Positions 1 to 4,414 of a DNA stretch of 8,903 nucleotides are shown here, piece after piece; position 1 is the first letter of the stretch; every line of letters starts with the position of its first letter. The notes below the pieces were generated by a model. The model was not told the DNA's origin. It made no database searches and worked only from the letters and a program-made list of their open reading frames with translations. The DNA is from Bacteroidia bacterium (lineage in GTDB: Bacteria > Bacteroidota > Bacteroidia > B-17B0 > Aurantibacillaceae). The position numbers and the translations under genes were made by a program. Location of the stretch: positions 1-8,903 of the forward strand of contig JACMLS010000522.1 in NCBI GenBank assembly GCA_014379485.1, in the 5' to 3' direction.

Positions 1-771
1 AAATTAAAGGACTATTTTAATGAAAATGGAATGCTGATCTATCTAAAGCGAAACCTTTCAAGCTACGATACGGTGATTGTAACCTCTCATTACAGATTTA
101 ATGAAAAAAATCTGCCTGAACTTACTACTGATAGTTTTTCTGACGGTGGCTGGGTAAAGTATTCGTTCTCTTATGATGTGAATGGAAAATTGACAGAGGA
201 AATTATAAAAGGCTCGCGCGATTCTTCTGTTATGGGAAGGCGCTGGTTTCTTTACAATGAAAAAGGAATTCTAATAGAAGAATACGAATACCGCGAACTG
301 GCAGAAGTGATGGCAGAAAATTATTTCAAAAAGAAATTACCCGAAAGAAATGGCAATGAAAAATTTACGATGAAAAGTGTTTATACACTAAACGAAAAAG
401 CGCAAAGAATCTGCGACAGTTCTTTTTATCCCTCGCGCGAATACTACGGCAAGTACACCTTTAAATATGATAATGAAGGAAATGTTATTGAATTTAAAAA
501 ATATGATAAGAAAGATAGTTTGTTGCACAGCTATCCTTTCATGGATCCGATCTATGAATCTCACCAGCCTGAAACACCAAAGATCAACGATGGCAATTCA
601 GAACTGATTGAAAGCTCCCATTATTCGCCAGAACATGCAGGAGATATAAAATCAGGAAACTATTATACCTTTAAAGTGGATTCTGCAGGTAACTGGATTG
701 AAATGGTTGAATTCAAAAACAAAATACCGGTTTGCATTAGTGAACGGATAATCGAATATTACGAAAAATGA
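1..771 (+). CDS. YD-repeat-like (RHS-type repeat) protein, 3' part of gene
   Basis: The reading frame is open from the first base: codons upstream of the ATG at 31 read KLKDYFNENG, which matches the repeat pattern of the rest. The gene therefore starts outside the window, and 31 should not be taken as its start. The visible 256 residues contain degenerate repeats of the form aromatic-x-Tyr-x-x-x-Gly-x-(hydrophobic), for example YSFSYDVNGKLTEE, RWFLYNEKGILIEEY, YTFKYDNEGNVIEFKKY and YTFKVDSAGNWIEMVEF. The spacing resembles YD/RHS-like beta-strand repeats of Bacteroidota extracytoplasmic proteins. No toxin domain, RHS core or sorting domain is visible at the C-terminus, which ends in EYYEK. The stop overlaps the next start as ATGA (768-771), suggesting translational coupling. 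Export is inferred from the family; the N-terminus is not visible. The function is unknown. Confidence 0.75.
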   Translation, partial: KLKDYFNENGMLIYLKRNLSSYDTVIVTSHYRFNEKNLPELTTDSFSDGGWVKYSFSYDVNGKLTEEIIKGSRDSSVMGRRWFLYNEKGILIEEYEYRELAEVMAENYFKKKLPERNGNEKFTMKSVYTLNEKAQRICDSSFYPSREYYGKYTFKYDNEGNVIEFKKYDKKDSLLHSYPFMDPIYESHQPETPKINDGNSELIESSHYSPEHAGDIKSGNYYTFKVDSAGNWIEMVEFKNKIPVCISERIIEYYEK

Positions 772-1025
772 AAAGATCAGTTTTGATTCATACCTTTTTA
801 TTCATTGTAATGTTCTCTTTTTGCGCAACCGCTCAAACAATGGTAACAAATGCAAAAGAGGCAGAGAAAAAAATGAATGTTGCCGCCTGGTTTCTTGGTC
901 GCATAACAAGGAATTATGATCTGCCTTATGCCCCCGTTGTTTTAGTGCTTGATGATGAAACGCAGATTCTTTTAAAAGGCAGAAAACAGGATACCATTAT
1001 ACAAAAGCGGATTTTATCTCGTTAA
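768..1025 (+). CDS. N-terminal fragment of the frameshifted exported protein
   Basis: This 85-codon segment starts at the ATG that overlaps the upstream stop (ATGA). Residues 1-22 form a classical signal peptide: basic MKR, a hydrophobic stretch rich in Phe, Ile, Leu and Val, then a C-A-T-A/Q cleavage context. The Cys at 19 lacks a good lipobox, so lipoprotein processing is unlikely. The last five codons (RILSR) look like out-of-frame reading before an accidental stop, because the +1 frame continues as SGFYLVKGTIS. If translated alone it would be a short secreted stub. Confidence 0.5.
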   Translation: MKRSVLIHTFLFIVMFSFCATAQTMVTNAKEAEKKMNVAAWFLGRITRNYDLPYAPVVLVLDDETQILLKGRKQDTIIQKRILSR

Positions 1026-1629
1026 AGGAACCATCTCAACGCAAAAAAAAGGAACAAGCGAATTCAAAACCTGGTTAAAAGATGAAGTAAGTCAAGACAC
1101 GAGCCGCAACAGAATAAGAGTAATAGATTGGGCCAGGCAAAACAAGGAAGGAAGAATTCCTTTGGCCGATTCTATACTGACAACTCTTTTTTACTTTGAA
1201 AAAACCGATTCTTTTTTATTCTACAGAGAAATTCCAAACTCAGATTATATCAACCCTTTAAAGACCGAAGCTGTTGCCTGTACCGGCGTTATGAGAATTA
1301 AAGGGAAAACGCATTTTCTGATAGTACCAGGCGTGCCGGATAGGAAAGAAACGAAAATAAAAATTGATCCGGAAGCAGGCAGCCTTGCAAAAAACGGAGA
1401 ATTTGTTCGCATCTCCGGCATACTTACATTGACAAAAGACGGGTTTGTCTTAAGAAATGTTTTGCAATGCTACCTGTACGTAGTGGTACGTAATTACGGG
1501 GAGTTTTTACAAAACAAACATAAACAGGTAATATTGGCGGGACATTACGGAAGATTAAAAATAAAAAGAAAGAACTTATTACGGTTTTTCCGGTTATACG
1601 TCTGCAAAATAATTTTTGTGTTTATGTAG
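976..1629 (+). CDS. Central fragment of the frameshifted exported protein
   Basis: This frame is open from just after the TAA at 973-975 and has no convincing start codon; the first in-frame candidate is the TTG at 1162, which lies inside a clearly continuous coding stretch (TWLKDEVSQ, VIDWARQNKEGRIPLADS). It reads like a soluble beta-rich protein with segments such as TGVMRIKGKTHFLIVPGV and GEFVRISGILTLTKDGFVL. From about 1557 the translation degrades into basic and aromatic residues (RKNLLRFFRLYVCKIIFVFM), while another frame becomes protein-like, which marks the second frameshift. It is best read as part of one broken gene, not as an independent 155-residue protein. Confidence 0.45.
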   Translation, partial: KAENRIPLYKSGFYLVKGTISTQKKGTSEFKTWLKDEVSQDTSRNRIRVIDWARQNKEGRIPLADSILTTLFYFEKTDSFLFYREIPNSDYINPLKTEAVACTGVMRIKGKTHFLIVPGVPDRKETKIKIDPEAGSLAKNGEFVRISGILTLTKDGFVLRNVLQCYLYVVVRNYGEFLQNKHKQVILAGHYGRLKIKRKNLLRFFRLYVCKIIFVFM

Positions 1630-1877
1630 AAGGAGGGCATCAGTTTGTTGAAAGAAAAAATTCAGGCTTCATTACAAAAAAATGTCTGGCACAGCTATCA
1701 CTAAAAGAAGATCTAAGAAAAGCGGACGTGTAAAAGCGCTTACTTACATTCGTCTTTACCCTTGTGCTTATTACCAGTTACAACAAATGTCTAACCCGGG
1801 TATTGGAAACATAGCTCAATTTATTGAAGCGGTGATCAACTGAATAAGAAAAAAATTCTTTGTAATTTTACAGAACA

Positions 1878-2633
1878 ATGGAAACTACGTTCCTAATCAT
1901 TTGCGCCACGGTAATTGTTCTCTTTCTGATGGGAGGAACCTTTTATCTTTTTTTAAAAAACAAAAAGATCAGCGAACAGAATAAACAATTGCTGAATGAA
2001 AATAAAACGCTTGAGGGAAAACTGAACGCTATTGAATTAGACAGCATTAAATACAAAATAAATCCTCATCTCTTTAAAAACATTCTTAACTCCATACAAT
2101 CTCACGCCTACCAGACCTATTTTTCGCTTGACAAATTAGGCAATGTGTTGGATTATATTCTTTACGAAACCGATAAAGAATATGTGAGTGTAAAAGAAGA
2201 GTTGGAATTTGCACTTAATCTTATTGAGATAAACCGGTTGAAATTAAGTCCGCTCTTTGATCTGCAGGTAAAAAACAAGATCAAAGAAGATCATCCGTTC
2301 TATACGCAGGAATTACTGGCGCCTATGGTAACGGTTGACCTTATTGAAAACGCTTTTAAACATGCCGATATTCAGAGCAGCGATTCTTTTATTTCTATTA
2401 CGTTTGAGCTGAAAGACGACCTGTTCATTCTTACAGTTGCAAATAAAATTTCTTCTAAACCCGCCATGAAAAAAAGCAACAGCGGTGTTGGAAAAGAGAA
2501 TATGAAAAAACGTTTGGACATCATTTACAAAAACTGTTATACCTTTGATCAGTTTACCGAAGAAGATGTTTTTATTTCTCATTTAAAAATTAATTTGTTT
2601 GAGTACAAAGTTAAAGTGCTTGCTGCTGGATGA
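1878..2633 (+). CDS. LytS/YehU-type sensor histidine kinase, minimal form
   Basis: This is the kinase of a two-component system: it should autophosphorylate on His and pass phosphate to the regulator encoded next. The 251 residues hold one membrane helix (about 4-26), a polar Lys/Asn/Glu-rich helix, probably coiled coil (27-58), the His_kinase-family H-box INPHLFKNILNSIQ with phosphoacceptor His64, and the ATPase N-box LIENAFKHA (155-163, Asn158). A glycine-rich motif, SGVGKENMKKRLD (202-214), closes the nucleotide site. There is no recognisable sensor domain and almost no periplasmic sequence, so the signal must come through the membrane helix or a partner protein. The ATG at 1878 is the natural start because the helix follows at once. 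The gene starts 34 bases after the broken gene and overlaps the regulator by 35 bases, implying co-translation. Confidence 0.92.
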   Translation: METTFLIICATVIVLFLMGGTFYLFLKNKKISEQNKQLLNENKTLEGKLNAIELDSIKYKINPHLFKNILNSIQSHAYQTYFSLDKLGNVLDYILYETDKEYVSVKEELEFALNLIEINRLKLSPLFDLQVKNKIKEDHPFYTQELLAPMVTVDLIENAFKHADIQSSDSFISITFELKDDLFILTVANKISSKPAMKKSNSGVGKENMKKRLDIIYKNCYTFDQFTEEDVFISHLKINLFEYKVKVLAAG

Positions 2634-3315
2634 TGAGTTGCCCGGTTTAACTTACCTGCGCATGCTTTGCGAACAGATTAACGACGTAGAGGTAGTAAAA
2701 GCCTTTAACGATCCCCAAAAGTTTTTAGAAGCAATTCCGCAACTCCAATTCGATCTTTGCATTCTTGACATAGAAATGCCGGGCCTTAACGGAATGCAGG
2801 TGGCAGAATTAATAAAAGACAAACTCATCATCTTTACAACTGCCTACAAAGAATACGCCGCTGAAGCTTTTGATCTGAATGCGGTTGACTATATCCGCAA
2901 ACCTTTTCAGAAGGAAAGATTAGAAAAGGCAATTGATAAAGCGAAAAAAATGCTGACAGATAAATCTCTTGCCAAACAATCTGTGCAGTTCAATACAGAC
3001 AAAGGAAAAGCAATTTTACTGTTTGATGAAATGCTTTACATTACCACATCTGACACTGACAAAAGAGATAAGATCGTTTTCCTGGAAGGTGAAACAAGAA
3101 TTACTTTAAAAAACATTTCGTTCAAAGAACTTTTAGCCCTGCTGCCAAAAGAAAAATTCTGCAGGGTCAACAAAAAAGATGTCATCGCATTAAAAGCTGT
3201 TCAGTTTTACACGCACGAAGAAATACGGACCAAGGTCAAAGGCAAAAACAAAGAGGCAATTTGTTTGCCATTGAATGAAAGTTACCGTGAGGAATTTAAA
3301 GAGAAACTTGGCTGA
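2599..3315 (+). CDS. LytTR-family response regulator
   Basis: Partner of the overlapping kinase and a DNA-binding transcription factor. The receiver domain (about 5-118) has the acidic pair Asp11-Asp12, phosphoacceptor Asp57 in CILDIEMPG, Thr80/Thr81 in the switch (FTTAYKEYA) and Lys101 in RKPF. The C-terminal part (about 127-238) is a LytTR domain, seen in the strand pattern ILLFDEMLYITTSD, GETRITLKNISFKELLALLP, FCRVNKKDVIALKAV and a final LPLNESYREEFKEKL. The 238-residue length is usual for the family. The start is TTG at 2599: the frame has a stop at 2584-2586 and no ATG or GTG before the conserved KCLLLDDE. A TTG start inside the kinase gene suggests coupled and possibly limited expression. 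LytTR proteins bind pairs of direct repeats about 21 bp apart; one such pair lies at 3710-3743. Confidence 0.93.
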   Translation: MSTKLKCLLLDDELPGLTYLRMLCEQINDVEVVKAFNDPQKFLEAIPQLQFDLCILDIEMPGLNGMQVAELIKDKLIIFTTAYKEYAAEAFDLNAVDYIRKPFQKERLEKAIDKAKKMLTDKSLAKQSVQFNTDKGKAILLFDEMLYITTSDTDKRDKIVFLEGETRITLKNISFKELLALLPKEKFCRVNKKDVIALKAVQFYTHEEIRTKVKGKNKEAICLPLNESYREEFKEKLG

Positions 3316-3408
3316 GGAACTTACTATCCTGGTGGAATAATGGAATGTTGGGGTAATGGGTGGTTGGTTATTGGGCAATGTCATTAAGTTAAACGAAGAC
3401 TTTACTAT

Positions 3409-3431
3409 GCAGCCGGTCTTTAGCCGGCTGC
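3409..3431. repeat. Left REP-like hairpin of the element
   Basis: GCAGCCGG and CCGGCTGC form a perfect 8-bp stem around the loop TCTTTAG. It lies about 94 bases after the response-regulator stop and could also end or stabilise that transcript, but no T-run follows on the + strand, so a terminator is not called. Confidence 0.75.
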
Positions 3432-3584
3432 TAAACGTAAAAAAAAAGACCGGGCTTTAGCCCAAAGTAATTTAGTTTTATAGTATTGCTACTGATTTCT
3501 TTTTAAATCGTACGTATTCTCCCGCGAATGTAATTAAGTTAAATGCGAATATGGGCTAAAGCCCGATTTTCATTTTCGTTTTGC

Positions 3585-3609
3585 ACCCTCCGGCTAAAGA
3601 CCGGAGGGT
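3585..3609. repeat. Right REP-like hairpin of the element
   Basis: ACCCTCCGG and CCGGAGGGT form a perfect 9-bp stem around CTAAAGA, the reverse complement of the left hairpin loop. The inner CCGG is shared with the left hairpin, but the outer stem bases differ while staying paired on both arms, which is compensatory change. Confidence 0.75.
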
Positions 3610-3709
3610 TATTGAATATCTTAACTTAATGACTTGGCTTATTGGGTATTTCTCTTCAGCGAAATCCGCACCCACCGCAACACCATGTCGACCATTCCAT
3701 CACCGTTGT

Positions 3710-3743
3710 TTTCATTACATTTTTCTCCCCTTTCATTACATTT
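3710..3743. promoter_or_regulatory. Tandem 13-bp direct repeat, candidate LytTR-regulator binding site
   Basis: TTTCATTACATTT occurs exactly at 3710-3722 and again at 3731-3743, a period of 21 bp (two helical turns). It ends 47 bases before the -7 box at 3791, so it would sit at roughly -61 to -94 of the expected transcript start, a typical activator position. LytTR proteins such as AgrA, BtsR and YpdB bind paired direct repeats with about this period. The link to the LytTR regulator encoded just upstream is inference. The tract is pyrimidine-rich, which raises the odds of a chance repeat. Confidence 0.45.
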
Positions 3744-3790
3744 CAATCTTTTCTCCTCTCACAAACTGCAATTTAAGCTTTTAAACAAAT

Positions 3791-3798
3791 TACTTTTG
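3791..3798 (+). promoter_or_regulatory. Bacteroidota -7 promoter box (TACTTTTG) for the small exported protein
   Basis: TACTTTTG matches TAnnTTTG. No TTG lies at the ideal -33 position (3769-3771 reads CAA), so the promoter may depend on an activator, which would fit the upstream direct repeat. The expected start near 3804 leaves a leader of only about a dozen bases before the GTG at 3817. Confidence 0.5.
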
Positions 3799-3816
3799 CA
3801 GAATAAATATTTCTTT

Positions 3817-4302
3817 GTGAAGTTTTATCTGATCCTTTCTTTTTTTGCAGTTGGTTTCGCTTTTGCCCAGGTTGGGCCCGGTATAGGCATTTATCCCACA
3901 GGTACAGAAACAGGTTTTGGTTTCAGATTAAATAAAGAAAAAAGAGTTACGCTTGATGCGCGCATTGTAAAAGCAAATTTTGCAAGGCATCCGGCCACCT
4001 CTTCTTTTCTCACAGAACTTTCAGGAATCTGTAGAATTGTTCATTTAGAAAAAGTCAGGTTTCATTTGGGCGTGGGATTCAGAACAGAGTGGAATCTTTC
4101 TGCCACCCACAAGTACGGCGTAGTTATTCCATTGGGAGCAGAAGCATTTCCGTTTCCATTTCAGAATGCAGGCTTATTTTTTGAAGCTGCGCCCTATTAT
4201 GTAACCGATCAAAAATCTAACTGGAACGGAGGAATAAGAACTGTTGCCGGTTTTGTCTTTTATTTTCTGAAGAAACCGGTTGCAGCTAAATCTCCAACAT
4301 AA
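3817..4302 (+). CDS. Small exported protein, probable outer-membrane beta-barrel
   Basis: I chose the GTG at 3817 because it begins a clean signal peptide, MKFYLILSFFAVGFAFA/Q (cleavage after Ala17), and follows the -7 box by a short leader. The same frame is open back to 3634, but that part runs through the direct repeat and promoter and has no protein character. The mature part (about 144 residues) alternates short amphipathic strands and turns: GPGIGIYP, TGFGFRLN, RVTLDARIVKANF, RFHLGVGFRTEWN, YGVVIPLGAEAFP, AGLFFEAAPYYV and GGIRTVAGFVFYFL, followed by a basic tail KKPVAAKSPT. This is the look of a small, roughly eight-stranded outer-membrane barrel; I do not recognise a named family. It may be controlled by the two-component system upstream. 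Confidence 0.75.
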   Translation: MKFYLILSFFAVGFAFAQVGPGIGIYPTGTETGFGFRLNKEKRVTLDARIVKANFARHPATSSFLTELSGICRIVHLEKVRFHLGVGFRTEWNLSATHKYGVVIPLGAEAFPFPFQNAGLFFEAAPYYVTDQKSNWNGGIRTVAGFVFYFLKKPVAAKSPT

Positions 4303-4318
4303 AAACTAAAAAAACTCA

Positions 4319-4397
4319 TGCCACGGATTGCACGAATTTGCTCTAACAAATATACAGATCCAAAAACTGTGTTTATACAAATGTGTAATCTGTGGCA
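4319..4397 (+). repeat. 79-bp hairpin repeat (type TGCCACRGATTRCAC)
   Basis: TGCCACGGATTGCAC (4319-4333) pairs along its full 15 bases with GTGTAATCTGTGGCA (4383-4397). The two non-Watson-Crick positions are both G-U wobbles in the + strand RNA. After a 2-base GA bulge the stem continues with ATTTG (4336-4340) and CAAAT (4378-4382). It fills most of the gap between the exported protein and the antiporter, ending 17 bases before the antiporter ATG, so it could affect read-through or translation of that gene. From memory, intergenic repeats starting GCCACGAATTACACGAATT or GCCACAGATTACACAGATT are common in Bacteroidota. A related copy is at 6758-6837. Confidence 0.7.
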
Positions 4398-4414
4398 CGA
4401 ACCAAATTTAAACT

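Larger units (their letters stand above)
768..1843 (+). pseudogene. Frameshifted gene for an exported protein of unknown function (three apparent frameshifts)
   Basis: Protein-like sequence continues through about 1.08 kb but changes frame three times. Frame A (768-1025) has a signal peptide and runs to ETQILLKGRKQDTIIQK. Frame B is open from 976 to 1629 and continues naturally with SGFYLVKGTISTQKKG; the shift fits near 1003-1012. Frame A resumes after a stop at 1521 with KKKELITVFPVIRLQNNF and ends at 1731-1733; the shift fits the A-rich run near 1557-1573. A third frame then gives VKALTYIRLYPCAYYQ and ends in FIEAVIN at 1843. Joined, these would encode about 358 residues, ending 34 bases before the kinase gene. 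Neighbouring genes up to 757 codons are intact, so decay is more likely than a generally high error rate, but local assembly errors remain possible. I do not recognise the family. Confidence 0.6.
3380..3633. mobile_element. REP/MITE-like palindromic element with 13-bp terminal inverted repeats
   Basis: GTCATTAAGTTAA at 3380-3392 is the exact reverse complement of TTAACTTAATGAC at 3621-3633. Each end then carries the same two motifs in mirrored order: a long hairpin with loop TCTTTAG (CTAAAGA on the other side), then GGGCTTTAGCCC (3452-3463) or GGGCTAAAGCCC (3553-3564). The centre (about 3470-3530) is AT-rich and not coding. The octamer TTATTGGG occurs directly repeated just outside, at 3368-3375 and 3639-3646, and may be a target-site duplication. 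No transposase is encoded, so mobilisation would need one in trans. The layout resembles REP doublets moved by RAYT (REP-associated tyrosine) transposases, but an 8-bp duplication would fit a DDE-transposase MITE better; the class is open. Confidence 0.75.
3316..3816. other. Gene-free region holding a REP/MITE-like repeat, a direct repeat and a promoter
   Basis: These 500 bases separate the response regulator from the small exported protein. In order they hold a G/T-rich stretch without coding character (3316-3375), a palindromic mobile-type repeat (3380-3633), a short mixed stretch, a pyrimidine-rich tract (about 3709-3757) with a 13-bp direct repeat, and the -7 promoter box at 3791. Short open frames here run through the palindromes and lack protein character. 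Confidence 0.75.

Noticed and set aside
1..771. Polymorphic RHS toxin
   Set aside because: The repeats are YD-like, but there is no RHS core motif, no autoprotease site and no toxin domain at the visible C-terminus.
1477..1492. TACGTA-GTGG-TACGTA inverted repeat
   Set aside because: It lies inside the coding fragment of the frameshifted gene, and each arm is itself palindromic, so a chance origin is likely.
1846..1862. AAGAA-AAAAA-TTCTT stem and ATTCTTTG as a promoter for the kinase gene
   Set aside because: The box reads AT instead of TA at its first two positions, has no TTG at the right distance, and the stem is short and A/T-rich.
3581..3784. Open frame of 67 codons starting in the repeat element
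   Set aside because: It begins inside the right REP-like hairpin and runs through the pyrimidine tract; no protein-like pattern.
3634..3816. Upstream in-frame extension of the small exported protein to an ATG at 3634
   Set aside because: The extension crosses the direct repeat and the -7 box, reads as low-complexity Phe/Ser/Pro/His sequence, and would bury a perfect signal peptide inside the protein.
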